Below, piece by piece: positions 1 through 8,514 of a stretch of DNA of 64,000 bases. The translations under genes and the position numbers were made by a program. The stretch lies in assembly GCA_050943255.1 (NCBI GenBank), contig JBMNOV010000003.1, positions 17,573-81,572 on the forward strand. The letters run 5' to 3'. Each line of letters starts with the position of its first letter. Position 1 is the stretch's first letter. Under the pieces are notes generated by a model. It was not told where the DNA came from, did no database searches, and saw nothing but the letters and a program-made list of their open reading frames with translations. Origin of the DNA: UBA4844 sp050943255 (GTDB lineage: Bacteria > Bacillota > Syntrophomonadia > Syntrophomonadales > Syntrophomonadaceae).

Positions 1-306
1 AATATTAACGACAATATAATACCAGCCCTATTATTGCAGCAATCCAGCAATCTGGTAGGCCGAGAAATAAGTTACCAGAATCCTGAAGCCCAGGGTGAAA
101 ACATACTATATGGAATCGTAACTTCGGTAGTGTTTAAAAACGGTAAAGCCTACTGCATTGTTAATGGCAAAGAGGTTGATATGACCTATCTTAGTGGGAT
201 TGGATGCCAGGTTGTGGCTGAAAACCAACAGGTAGAACAGTTGCTTAATCGTCTTGACGATTTGTTATATTTGATCGTTTCCGGAGAAGGTGAAGCAGAT
301 GAATAA
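1..306 (+). CDS. flgD: Flagellar hook-capping protein FlgD, 3' part only
   Basis: The frame is open from base 1, so the gene starts before the window; about 101 codons are visible. The segment with LVGREISYQ, then GIVTSVVFKNGKAYCIVNGKEV, matches the end of the short FlgD form of Firmicutes, which caps the growing hook and directs FlgE assembly. The stop overlaps the next gene by 8 bases, as expected inside a flagellar operon. Identification rests on this tail plus the flgE neighbourhood; the N-terminal scaffold domain is outside the window. Confidence 0.85.
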   Translation, partial: NINDNIIPALLLQQSSNLVGREISYQNPEAQGENILYGIVTSVVFKNGKAYCIVNGKEVDMTYLSGIGCQVVAENQQVEQLLNRLDDLLYLIVSGEGEADE

Positions 307-682
307 TAAAATACTATTTCCCCAACAAATTATGCAGCCGCTGGCACCTGCTAAAAAGACCGATAACGCTAATGTTTCAGATAATAAGAAAGTTACGTTC
401 GGGCAGGTATTGGAGAAGAAAATTCTGGGTGAACTGAAGTTTTCCCAGCATGCCCAGCAAAGGCTTAAGTCTCGTAACATTCAATTAGGGGAAGCCGAAA
501 TGGGCAAGTTGCACAATGCTGTTAGTAAAGCTCGGGAAAAAGGTGCCCGGGATTCATTAATCCTTATGGATAACTTAGCCTTGGTAGTAAGTATAAAAAA
601 TAATACGGTGATAACGGCGGTGGATGAAGAAAATCTTAAAGAAAATGTCTTTACCAACATTGACAGTGCCGTAATTGTATAA
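299..682 (+). CDS. Flagellar operon protein, TIGR02530-like
   Basis: A soluble protein of 127 residues. Its core, FSQHAQQRLKSRNI followed by DSLILMDNLALVVSIKNNTVITAVD, matches the small conserved protein found between flgD and flgE in many Firmicutes and spirochaetes (TIGR02530). Its exact job in hook assembly is not known to me. I chose ATG 299 because GGAGAAGG lies 8 bases upstream; a GTG at 290 sits inside that ribosome-binding site. It overlaps the flgD stop by 8 bases and is followed by 90 non-coding bases before flgE. Confidence 0.8.
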   Translation: MNNKILFPQQIMQPLAPAKKTDNANVSDNKKVTFGQVLEKKILGELKFSQHAQQRLKSRNIQLGEAEMGKLHNAVSKAREKGARDSLILMDNLALVVSIKNNTVITAVDEENLKENVFTNIDSAVIV

Positions 683-772
683 GGGCTGGACCTCTTAAAG
701 GAAGCCCTGGGATGCGGAATGATTGAAGCATCCCCAAGCAGGATATTACTTAAATAAAGGGAGGTCATATAT

Positions 773-3475
773 ATGATGCGTTCTTTGTATGCTGGAGTTT
801 CAGGTCTAAGAAACCACCAGACCCGAATGGACGTTATAGGAAACAATATTGCCAATGTAAATACTACTGGTTTTAAGAAGAGCCGGGTAGTTTTTAAAGA
901 TATGCTTTACCAGAACATCAGGGGAGCTTCTAGCTCAGATGGATCCCGGGGAGGAACTAACCCAATGGGGGTAGGCTTGGGCATGGCTTTGGCTAGCATT
1001 GACCAGATTCATACTGGTGCACCAACAAGTAGTACGGCTAAACTAACCGATCTGGCTATTGATGGGAATGGTTATTTTGTAGTTAACGATGGTAATACAA
1101 GATACTATACCCGGGCTGGAGCCTTTGATTTTGATGAGCAAGGAAATTTGAACAGTTCTGCCAATGGTTATAAGGTTCAGGGTTGGCTGGCCAATCCCCA
1201 GACCTGGGAGCTTAATACTAATGGAGACCCGGTTAGTATCGATATATCCGGGTATAAGAGTCTTAATGCCCGGGCTACTACGCAAATGCAGTTTACCGGA
1301 AACCTTGATTCAGGAATTAATTTTACCCCTTCCCAAAACGAATGGCAGTCTCTTGCTTTTAGTAATATTCCATATGGTGGAGCAGCGGGAGGACAGTTTA
1401 GAATAACTTTTGACGGGCAGACTACGGGTGATATTACTGTAGGAGCTAACCCCAATAATACAGCATTAAATATTCAAAAAGCTTTAGAGGGTTTGCCTAA
1501 AATAGGTGCTGGTAATGTAGCCGTTAGCTGGGATGCAGTTAGGCAAAGATATGATATAAAATTTCAAGGAGTCCTGGAAGCCAGAAATCACCCGGAAATA
1601 ACGTTTTCCGCCTTTAATGGGGTAGGTGTAGGGGTTACAGAAACTACTCCCGGAGATAGTGCAATAAGTGAAGTTCAGACCCTAGATCTAGGTGGTGCTA
1701 CTGGAGGAACCTATACCTTGACCTATGAAGGTATAGATACACCTGCAATCCCTTATGATGCACCAGCAACCGGTGCAGGAAGTATACAAGAAGCTTTGGA
1801 GACTATTCCAGCTTTAACTGGTAATGTAGCTGTAGCTGATAATGGGGATGGAACCTTCTCCATAACCTTTAGTGATAGTTTAGGAGATACGGATTTAATA
1901 GGGATAACTTCAAATCTTATTGGCGGTACAGATGCCACAGTTACAGAATCTAATCCTGGAGTTGATGCAATAAGTGAAGTTCAGACCCTAGATTTAGGTG
2001 GTGCTACTGAAGGAATCTTTACCTTGACTTTTAATACTGATACTACCGGTCCAATTAGCGTAAATGCTGATGCTGCAATTACAGCCAGCAATATTCAAAC
2101 AGCTCTTGAATCTTTGCCTAGTATCGGAAACGGGAATGTATCGGTAGCTGCTAATGAAGATGGTACTTTTTCGGTTACTTTTACCGGTACTCTAGTTGGC
2201 ATAGATACACAGCTGTTACAAATTAACCCGAGCTTTACCGGCGGGGCAGCTGTAATTACAACTATTATTGAGGGGCAGGAATCTACAGCAATTACACCCC
2301 AAAACGAGATTCAAACCCTTGACTTGACCACATCTAGTGCGGGTACGTTTACCTTAAGTTATGAAGGGTTTACTACTGCATCGATTGATTATAATGCAAC
2401 ACTTGCTGAAATACAGGCAGCACTTGACACAATTCCTGCCTTAAAGGGCAATGTAACTGTGACTCAAGTAACAGCACCGGTAGCAGGAGACCCAACAGCG
2501 ACTCCACCGGTACTACCTTTAGGTGGCTCTTATAAACTAGAGTTTAACACAGCTCTTGCTGGTACAGATGTCGAGCAACTGGTAATTAATAATGCAGGAA
2601 CATGTAAAGGTAGTGTGCTTACTACTACCCAAGGCCAGGCAGTAGGTTATCCTCAGGATGCCGTTTCCGGCTCTAAGGATGTCTATGATTCCCAGGGTAA
2701 TAGGCTAACAGTATATTACCGTTTCTTTAAATATGAAATTACTCCGGGTTCAGATCCGGGAGTTACTCCAGTTGTAGAACCGGTTACCCGCTGGGCCTGT
2801 GATATCTCTACCGATCCGCTGTTTGAAAAACAGGGAGGCTATAATTCTAATACAGATTTTAGTGCCATGGATATAGCCAACCAGAGCACAATTTCAGGTA
2901 CTGGTGACAAGGTATTCCGGGTTTATAATATTCAATTTGATGATAATGGAAATATTATTGATCCCAATATTGCTAGTTTTACTTATAACATTAATCGACA
3001 AGTACCAGCACCCGGTAGTGGAACCGCTAATATAAGTTGTACTATTGATTTAGCTGGGCTTACCCAAAGAGCTGGCGAATCATCGGCCTGGGCTAGCAGC
3101 CAGGATGGTTATGCTCAGGGTAGTCTTACCAGTTATTCAGTAGGTATTGACGGTACTATTGTTGGTATCTATGATAATGGTGAAAAACGTGATCTAGCGC
3201 GGGTTGCCATTGCCTCCTTTGAGAATCCGGCTGGTTTGCAGCAGGTAGGAGGTACCCTGTTTACTGAATCTAATAATTCCGGGGGGGCTCACATCGGTTC
3301 ACCTGGTTCCCGGGGATTAGGTAAGATTATTCCTAGTAGTTTGGAGATGTCCAATGTTGATCTATCTGAGGAGTTTACTGACATGATTATTACCCAACGG
3401 GGATTTCAGGCCAATTCTCGGATTATTACTACATCAGATGAAATGCTGCAGGAATTGGTCAATTTGAAGAGATAA
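773..3475 (+). CDS. flgE: Flagellar hook protein FlgE with a large repeat insertion
   Basis: Builds the flagellar hook. The N-terminus (MMRSLYAGVSGLRNHQTRMD, then GNNIANVNTTGFKKSR) and the C-terminus (SNVDLSEEFTDMIITQRGFQANSRIITTSDEMLQEL, in parts) are the paired helices of hook/rod proteins. The protein has 900 residues, about twice the usual length. Residues about 188-622 hold four imperfect modules of roughly 100 residues, each starting near NE.QTLDL and containing IQ.ALE.(I/L)P and G(T/S)(F/Y).(I/V)TF. These lie where other FlgE proteins carry variable outer domains. A ribosome-binding site AGGGAGG ends 8 bases before ATG 773; ATG 776 is also possible. Composition is like the neighbours. 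Confidence 0.95.
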   Translation: MMRSLYAGVSGLRNHQTRMDVIGNNIANVNTTGFKKSRVVFKDMLYQNIRGASSSDGSRGGTNPMGVGLGMALASIDQIHTGAPTSSTAKLTDLAIDGNGYFVVNDGNTRYYTRAGAFDFDEQGNLNSSANGYKVQGWLANPQTWELNTNGDPVSIDISGYKSLNARATTQMQFTGNLDSGINFTPSQNEWQSLAFSNIPYGGAAGGQFRITFDGQTTGDITVGANPNNTALNIQKALEGLPKIGAGNVAVSWDAVRQRYDIKFQGVLEARNHPEITFSAFNGVGVGVTETTPGDSAISEVQTLDLGGATGGTYTLTYEGIDTPAIPYDAPATGAGSIQEALETIPALTGNVAVADNGDGTFSITFSDSLGDTDLIGITSNLIGGTDATVTESNPGVDAISEVQTLDLGGATEGIFTLTFNTDTTGPISVNADAAITASNIQTALESLPSIGNGNVSVAANEDGTFSVTFTGTLVGIDTQLLQINPSFTGGAAVITTIIEGQESTAITPQNEIQTLDLTTSSAGTFTLSYEGFTTASIDYNATLAEIQAALDTIPALKGNVTVTQVTAPVAGDPTATPPVLPLGGSYKLEFNTALAGTDVEQLVINNAGTCKGSVLTTTQGQAVGYPQDAVSGSKDVYDSQGNRLTVYYRFFKYEITPGSDPGVTPVVEPVTRWACDISTDPLFEKQGGYNSNTDFSAMDIANQSTISGTGDKVFRVYNIQFDDNGNIIDPNIASFTYNINRQVPAPGSGTANISCTIDLAGLTQRAGESSAWASSQDGYAQGSLTSYSVGIDGTIVGIYDNGEKRDLARVAIASFENPAGLQQVGGTLFTESNNSGGAHIGSPGSRGLGKIIPSSLEMSNVDLSEEFTDMIITQRGFQANSRIITTSDEMLQELVNLKR
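1338..2640 (+). repeat. Four tandem ~100-residue modules inside flgE
   Basis: Module starts are near bases 1338, 1661, 1967 and 2303. Modules 2 and 3 begin with 27 identical bases (1661-1687 and 1967-1993), exactly 306 bases or 102 codons apart, and share GGTGGTGCTACTG just after. Modules 1 and 4 are more diverged, and module 4 has an extra proline-rich loop near bases 2475-2520. The near-identity at DNA level points to recent duplication or gene conversion. Confidence 0.85.
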
Positions 3476-3487
3476 TTAATTGCTTAA

Positions 3488-3512
3488 CCCCAAGGGGAAT
3501 ACCCCCTTGGGG
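3488..3512. other. Perfect hairpin between flgE and flbD
   Basis: CCCCAAGGGG (3488-3497) and CCCCTTGGGG (3503-3512) form a 10-bp stem with a five-base loop. There is no T-run, so it is not a standard terminator. Inside an operon it more likely marks the flgE mRNA 3' end, for stability or for lowering expression of downstream genes. Confidence 0.6.
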
Positions 3513-3534
3513 ACTAGTTAAGAGGTGGTATAGT

Positions 3535-3729
3535 TTGATTTACCTTACCCGTCTTAATGGAGAAAAAATTGTTCTTAATATAGACTTAATTGAAATAATG
3601 GAGGAAACACCGGATACGGTGATTACTTTGACAACCGGAAAAAAGCTGGTGGTAAAGGAACGGGTCGCTAAAATTCGGGATTGTATTATAAAATTTCGCA
3701 AAAACACATGTTCCAATCTTAAACCGTAA
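3535..3729 (+). CDS. flbD: FlbD/SwrD family flagellar protein
   Basis: A 64-residue protein beginning MIYLTRLNGEKIVLNIDLIE with a later PDTVITLTTGKKLVVKE, the signature of FlbD; the B. subtilis member SwrD raises flagellar motor power. The start is TTG 3535, with GAGGTGG upstream. It lies after the flgE hairpin and before fliL, the usual order in Firmicutes. Confidence 0.88.
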   Translation: MIYLTRLNGEKIVLNIDLIEIMEETPDTVITLTTGKKLVVKERVAKIRDCIIKFRKNTCSNLKP

Positions 3730-3758
3730 TATATATGTTGGAAAAGGGGGGGTTGTAA

Positions 3759-4235
3759 TTGGCGGATGACAAGGAAACTGTGGTAAAGGAAAAATCAGTT
3801 TTTGATTTTCGTATAATACTTGTAGGTTTATTATTATTTCTAGCTGCTATGGGTGTTTCCTACTTTACTATAAAAAGTCTTATTGCACCGCTGGTTCCTG
3901 AAGCAAATGAAAAAAACAAGGAGATATTGTCAGGGAATTTGATTGAGGTAGGCGAATTTACCACAAATATTAATGCTTCTGGACAAACCCGTTACTTAAA
4001 GGTAAATGTTACACTTGAAGTATCAGCTGATGATAAGAAAGCTGGAGAAACCATAAATAAGTATCTACCAGTAATACAGGACAGTATAATAGAAATACTG
4101 GCTTCCCAGGGCGTAGCTGATTTGGATGTGCGTAACCGTAATAACCTCAAAACTGAAATAATACAAGATATTAATAACAAAATAGGCCGGGAGATAGTAA
4201 AAAATATTTACTTTACCGACTTTATTATGCAGTAA
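3759..4235 (+). CDS. fliL: Flagellar basal body protein FliL
   Basis: A 158-residue inner-membrane protein with a short basic/acidic N-terminus, one membrane segment at about residues 20-40 (IILVGLLLFLAAMGVSYFTI) and a periplasm-facing stomatin-like domain ending in NIYFTDFIMQ, typical of FliL, which surrounds and supports the stator. The start is TTG 3759, after a purine-rich GGGGGGG tract. It sits between flbD and fliM as in other Firmicutes. Confidence 0.92.
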   Translation: MADDKETVVKEKSVFDFRIILVGLLLFLAAMGVSYFTIKSLIAPLVPEANEKNKEILSGNLIEVGEFTTNINASGQTRYLKVNVTLEVSADDKKAGETINKYLPVIQDSIIEILASQGVADLDVRNRNNLKTEIIQDINNKIGREIVKNIYFTDFIMQ

Positions 4236-4260
4236 TTAAAAAATCTTAAGGGGATTTAAA

Positions 4261-5253
4261 ATGAGTGAGGTACTTTCACAATCTGAAATAGATGCGTTAT
4301 TATCTGCCCTAAGCAGTGGAACGGTTGACGCTAATGAATTAAAAGCAGAAGAAACCCGGAAAAAAGTTAAAATCTATGATTTTCGGCGTCCGAATAAATT
4401 TTCTAAGGATCAGATACATACACTACACGTTATTTTTGAAAATTATTCCCGCTCCCTGGCAACTTATCTATCTGCTCAATTACGTGCACCTATTCAGATG
4501 GAAGTATTATCAGTGGAACAGTTAACCTTCGAGGAATTTATTCGTTCTATACCTAATCCCACCATACTGAATATTTTTTCGCTTTACCCCCTTGAAGGCA
4601 GTGCTATTATGGAGATTAATCCCAACTTAGGTTTTGCTTTTCTAGACCGCCTTTTGGGCGGACCAGGGTATGCACCTTCTAAGATAAGGGGGTTAACCGA
4701 GATTGAGCGAACTATTATTGAAAAAATAGTTCAGACAATGCTGGATTATCTGTCGGAGCCCTGGGGAACTATTATCGAGCTGATACCTTCTTTGGAAAGG
4801 GTAGAGACTAATCCTCAATTTACCCAGCTGGTATCTCCTTCGGAGATAATGATGATTGTCTCTTTAGAGACCCGCATGGCTGAAATATTAGGGATGATTA
4901 ATATTTGTATTCCATTTTTGGTTTTGGAACCAATTATTGATAAACTGAATGTTCATTATTACTATTCTTCCAGCAGCCAGAAGACCAACCAGGATAATAT
5001 AGACAATATTCGCAACAAGCTGGTAAATATCCAGGTTCCCATTAAAGCTGTACTAGGTTGTACATCAATGACTGTAAGGGAGTTATTAGATCTTAATGTT
5101 GGGGATGTCGTTCAATTGGATCACCATATAAAAAATGATTTAGAGGTAATTATTGGCCAGCGGGCTAAATTTCTTGGTAAACCAGGAATACTCGATAACA
5201 AAATCTCAATTCAGGTTTCCCAAATAGTTGAGGGGGGAAATGGAAATGAATGA
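4261..5253 (+). CDS. fliM: Flagellar motor switch protein FliM
   Basis: A 330-residue C-ring protein that binds phospho-CheY and helps set rotation direction. It opens with SEVLSQSEIDALLSALSSG, the EIDALL CheY-binding peptide. It then has the CheC-like middle domain (GSAIMEINPNLGFAFLDRLLGG, LTEIERTIIEKI) and a C-terminal SpoA domain (VPIKAVLG, LDLNVGDVVQLD). The ribosome-binding site AAGGGG lies before ATG 4261. Its end overlaps fliY by 8 bases. Confidence 0.97.
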   Translation: MSEVLSQSEIDALLSALSSGTVDANELKAEETRKKVKIYDFRRPNKFSKDQIHTLHVIFENYSRSLATYLSAQLRAPIQMEVLSVEQLTFEEFIRSIPNPTILNIFSLYPLEGSAIMEINPNLGFAFLDRLLGGPGYAPSKIRGLTEIERTIIEKIVQTMLDYLSEPWGTIIELIPSLERVETNPQFTQLVSPSEIMMIVSLETRMAEILGMINICIPFLVLEPIIDKLNVHYYYSSSSQKTNQDNIDNIRNKLVNIQVPIKAVLGCTSMTVRELLDLNVGDVVQLDHHIKNDLEVIIGQRAKFLGKPGILDNKISIQVSQIVEGGNGNE

Positions 5254-6394
5254 TGGAATTTTATCACAGGAAGAAATAGATGCACTATTAAAGGGTAACA
5301 GTTCCAATCAAAATTTAACCGATAATTCAAATTCCAGTTTGGGCGAATTTGAAAAAGACACATTAGGGGAAATTGGTAATATTACTATGGGGACTGCGGC
5401 AACTACCTTATCAACACTATTGCAAAAAAAAGTAGCAATTACTACACCAGATGTTTCAATTACTACGGAAGAGCAGCTTCAAAATGATTACCCATTGCCC
5501 TACTTGGTAATAGAAGTAGAATATACCCAAGGGTTAAATGGCACCAATATTCTAGTTATAAAGGAGGAGGATGCCTGTATAATTGCCAATCTGATGATGG
5601 GAGGGCCAGGACAATCTGATAATAAGACTCTAGGTGAGTTGGAGTTAAGTGCTGTAGGGGAAGCTATGAACCAGATGATGGGTTCAGCTACTACTAGTTT
5701 GTCCTCTATGTTTAATCGTAGAATTGATATTGCGCCACCGCGTCTAACCATAATCGATTTGGGCAAGGATAAACTTGAGCTAGCCAGCAAATATAAGGAA
5801 TTGATTAGAATTCAATTTAAGATGGAAATAGAGCATCTGGTTAATAGTGAGATTATGCAGATAATTCCCTTGGAGGCAGTTGATAGTATGGTAGGGACCC
5901 TATTAGGTAACAATGCTGAAACAACTGAACCACAAACTAGTTCGGTATCTGCTATTAATCCAGAAACGGCCTTTCAGGAAGTTGCCAGTGAAGACTATAG
6001 ACCTGCAGCTATGCAAGATAATCGTGTGAATGCTGCCTATAGCAATAACTCTACCGATATAAAAAAGGATATTCAGTATACGGTGCAACCTGTTCAGTTT
6101 GCGCACCTTAAGCCAAATGAAACAGAAAACAAGCAACATAATATTGATTTAATTATGGATGTACCCCTAAATATCACCGTTGAATTAGGAAAGGCTCGTA
6201 AAACCATTAAAGAGATACTTGAACTGCACCAAGGTTCTATAATCCAGCTTGATAAGCTGGCAGGTGAGCCGGTAGATATGCTGGTTAATGGCCAGTTAAT
6301 TGCCAAAGGTGAGGTAGTAGTCATTGATGAGAGTTATGGTATTCGTATCACTACTATTATAAGTCCCAGGGATAGAATAAACCAATTACAATAG
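5246..6394 (+). CDS. fliY: Flagellar motor switch phosphatase FliY (FliN-type C-terminus)
   Basis: 383 residues. The N-terminus ILSQEEIDALLKG is a CheY-binding peptide. The middle is CheC-like with two E-x2-N phosphatase motifs, GEIGNITMG and GEAMNQMMG, predicted to dephosphorylate CheY-P. The last 80 residues (LNITVELGKARKTIKEILEL, GSIIQLDKLAGEPVD) are a FliN/SpoA domain. I chose ATG 5246 because AGGGGGG ends 8 bases before it; ATG 5240 is too close. The middle and C-terminal domains are joined by a low-complexity linker (about residues 215-290). Confidence 0.95.
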   Translation: MNDGILSQEEIDALLKGNSSNQNLTDNSNSSLGEFEKDTLGEIGNITMGTAATTLSTLLQKKVAITTPDVSITTEEQLQNDYPLPYLVIEVEYTQGLNGTNILVIKEEDACIIANLMMGGPGQSDNKTLGELELSAVGEAMNQMMGSATTSLSSMFNRRIDIAPPRLTIIDLGKDKLELASKYKELIRIQFKMEIEHLVNSEIMQIIPLEAVDSMVGTLLGNNAETTEPQTSSVSAINPETAFQEVASEDYRPAAMQDNRVNAAYSNNSTDIKKDIQYTVQPVQFAHLKPNETENKQHNIDLIMDVPLNITVELGKARKTIKEILELHQGSIIQLDKLAGEPVDMLVNGQLIAKGEVVVIDESYGIRITTIISPRDRINQLQ

Positions 6395-6412
6395 ATTATG
6401 AGGAGGTAAATA

Positions 6413-6775
6413 ATGGATAAGAGGGTTTTGGTAGTAGATGATGCTGCATTTATGCGAATGATGATCAAGGATATTTTGACAAAAAATGGTTATGATGTTA
6501 TTGGTGAGGCAGAAAACGGTGCAGTTGCAGTAGAAAAGTATAAGGATTTAAAACCTGATCTAGTTACAATGGATATTACCATGCCAGAGATGGATGGTAT
6601 AGCAGCTGTAAGAGAGATTAAAGCTATTGATTCTTCAGCTCGAATAATTATGTGCAGTGCCATGGGACAACAGGCCATGGTAATCGATGCTATTCAAGCA
6701 GGTGCCAAGGATTTTATTGTAAAGCCTTTTCAACCTGATAGAGTTCTTGAAGCTGTGAGCAAAGCAATAGAATAA
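6413..6775 (+). CDS. cheY: Chemotaxis response regulator CheY
   Basis: A 120-residue single receiver domain. The acidic pair D9-D10, phospho-acceptor D54 in VTMDITMPEMDG, the switch S in IIMCSA and the lysine in FIVKPF are all present. No output domain follows, so it should act by binding FliM and FliY. AGGAGG precedes ATG 6413. Its place between fliY and fliO is the B. subtilis arrangement. Confidence 0.95.
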   Translation: MDKRVLVVDDAAFMRMMIKDILTKNGYDVIGEAENGAVAVEKYKDLKPDLVTMDITMPEMDGIAAVREIKAIDSSARIIMCSAMGQQAMVIDAIQAGAKDFIVKPFQPDRVLEAVSKAIE

Positions 6776-6794
6776 AAAGTGGGATTTAAACATC

Positions 6795-7436
6795 ATGGTT
6801 ACCATTATTATTAATCCTAAATACATAAGTGTCATTATTTTAATCATTATACAAATGTTTATTCTAGTAGGTGATATTTATGCAGTTAATGATTTTAGTG
6901 TAGTAGAGAAGGCTCTTGATAGCCAACAGGTACAAGAGATTAGTTCCCCTAACTTGCTGACTAGTATCGTTAAGCTTGTTTTTGTCCTTACTTTAATAGT
7001 TATAGCAGCTTGGTCAATTATCCGCTTATTTGGAAGAAAAGTCAGCAGTCGGCTCCAGGGTACCTGGATTCATGTGGTTGATGAGGTGATATTAGGTCAT
7101 AATCGGGGAATCGCACTTTGCGAAGTAGGTAAAAAGGTATATGCTATTGGTGTTACTGATAATAGTATTACCCTTCTTTTTGAGGTTGAGAATTCTCAAT
7201 TGCTAGAGGAAATCAGCCATAGTAATAATACTGTGGCTGATAATGATGATTTATTACCTAAATATGATTGGAAGAAGACTTTAACAAATATCATTAAACC
7301 ACTAAAGTCTTCACCTAAAGTGTCTAATTCTTTTCATACCTTAATTGAAGAACAGGCCAAAAGACTGGAGGATATATATAACCGGGGGAATAGTTATAGT
7401 GAGGTGAACCTTAAAAAGAAGGATAAGCATGAATAA
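6795..7436 (+). CDS. fliO: Flagellar protein FliO
   Basis: A 213-residue membrane protein. It has an N-terminal hydrophobic segment (residues 5-27), a second membrane span near residues 55-75 (LLTSIVKLVFVLTLIVIAAW), and the FliO core VDEVILGHNRGIALCEVGKKVYAIGVTDNSITLL. FliO helps assemble the FliP-FliR export gate. Sequence conservation in this family is low, so position before fliP is part of the evidence. The end overlaps fliP by 8 bases. The start at ATG 6795 is plausible but lacks a strong ribosome-binding site. Confidence 0.85.
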   Translation: MVTIIINPKYISVIILIIIQMFILVGDIYAVNDFSVVEKALDSQQVQEISSPNLLTSIVKLVFVLTLIVIAAWSIIRLFGRKVSSRLQGTWIHVVDEVILGHNRGIALCEVGKKVYAIGVTDNSITLLFEVENSQLLEEISHSNNTVADNDDLLPKYDWKKTLTNIIKPLKSSPKVSNSFHTLIEEQAKRLEDIYNRGNSYSEVNLKKKDKHE

Positions 7437-8214
7437 ACCCGGAATTTCTTTTACATACCGTGTTAGCCTGGTGCTATTACTTGTAATAGTGCAGGTGGTT
7501 GTGTTGAATTCACCTGTATTGGCTGAGCCTTTGTCCATACCAGACATAAATCTCCAGATAGGTGACTCAGCGGAAGATAACCCCCAAAACTTGTCGACCA
7601 CCTTGCAATTGATTGTACTATTGACAGTTCTTGCCCTGGCTCCATCAATTCTTATAATGGTAACATCTTTTACCCGCATCATAGTTGTTTTAGGTTTTAT
7701 TAGGACATCTCTTGCCACCCAGCAGATGCCTCCTAATCAGGTATTAATTGGGTTAGCCTTGTTTCTTACGTTTTTTGTAATGGCACCTACATTTCAAGAA
7801 GTTAATAGCAAGGCACTGCAACCATATTTGGCGGGTGAGATGACACAGGAAACTGCTTTTAGAAATGGTATACAGCCTATTCGGGATTTTATGTTTCGCC
7901 AAACCCGGGAAAAAGATTTAGCCTTATTTGTAAAGATGTCTGAAATCGAGCGCCCTCGTAATTTTGAGGATATTCCAAATTATGTTCTTATACCTTCATT
8001 TGTAATTAGTGAACTTAAAACTGCTTTTCAGATTGGTTTTGTGATATTTGTGCCTTTTTTGGTCATTGATATGGTTGTTGCCAGTGCTTTAATGTCTATG
8101 GGTATGATGATGTTACCCCCTATGATGATTTCACTACCTTTTAAGATTCTTTTGTTTGTGCTGGTAGATGGGTGGAATCTGGTCTTACAGTCGTTAATGC
8201 TCAGCTTCAGATAG
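7429..8214 (+). CDS. fliP: Flagellar export gate protein FliP
   Basis: 261 residues with a cleavable signal (membrane segment about residues 10-30, PVLAEP near the cut). The conserved FliP core follows: ILIMVTSFTRIIVVLGFIRTSLATQQMPPNQVLIGLALFLTFFVM in consecutive pieces, then the C-terminal IGFVIFVPFLVIDMVVASALMSMGMMMLPP helices. FliP forms the pore of the export gate with FliQ and FliR. It overlaps the fliO end by 8 bases. Confidence 0.97.
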   Translation: MNKPGISFTYRVSLVLLLVIVQVVVLNSPVLAEPLSIPDINLQIGDSAEDNPQNLSTTLQLIVLLTVLALAPSILIMVTSFTRIIVVLGFIRTSLATQQMPPNQVLIGLALFLTFFVMAPTFQEVNSKALQPYLAGEMTQETAFRNGIQPIRDFMFRQTREKDLALFVKMSEIERPRNFEDIPNYVLIPSFVISELKTAFQIGFVIFVPFLVIDMVVASALMSMGMMMLPPMMISLPFKILLFVLVDGWNLVLQSLMLSFR

Positions 8215-8231
8215 AGAGGAGTTATACCTTA

Positions 8232-8504
8232 TTGTACGAAAATATAGTGTTAGAAATTGCGCATGAAGCTGTTTACACTATAATTATAATCTCAGCTCCA
8301 ATTTTAGGGGCAGCTTTACTTATTGGATTGTTAATTAGTATTTTGCAGGCAACTACCCAGATTCAGGAGATAACTTTAGTTTTTGTTCCTAAGATTATTG
8401 TTGTTTTAATTGTTACCCTTGTATTCAGTTCCTGGATGTTAAATATTTTAACTGATTTTACGCAAAGTCTTTATCTAAGTATTCCACAAATTTTAGCCTT
8501 GTAG
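8232..8504 (+). CDS. fliQ: Flagellar export gate protein FliQ
   Basis: A 90-residue protein with two membrane helices; the core LISILQATTQIQEITLVFVPKI is diagnostic. I place the start at TTG 8232 because AGAGGAG lies 10 bases upstream and the resulting length matches the usual 89 residues. A longer frame from GTG 8172 would run back into fliP and has no family support. Confidence 0.93.
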   Translation: MYENIVLEIAHEAVYTIIIISAPILGAALLIGLLISILQATTQIQEITLVFVPKIIVVLIVTLVFSSWMLNILTDFTQSLYLSIPQILAL

Positions 8505-8514
8505 GTAATTGGTT

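Noticed and set aside
8172..8231. Longer FliQ from GTG 8172
   Set aside because: It would run back into fliP and add residues not seen in the 89-residue family; TTG 8232 has AGAGGAG upstream.
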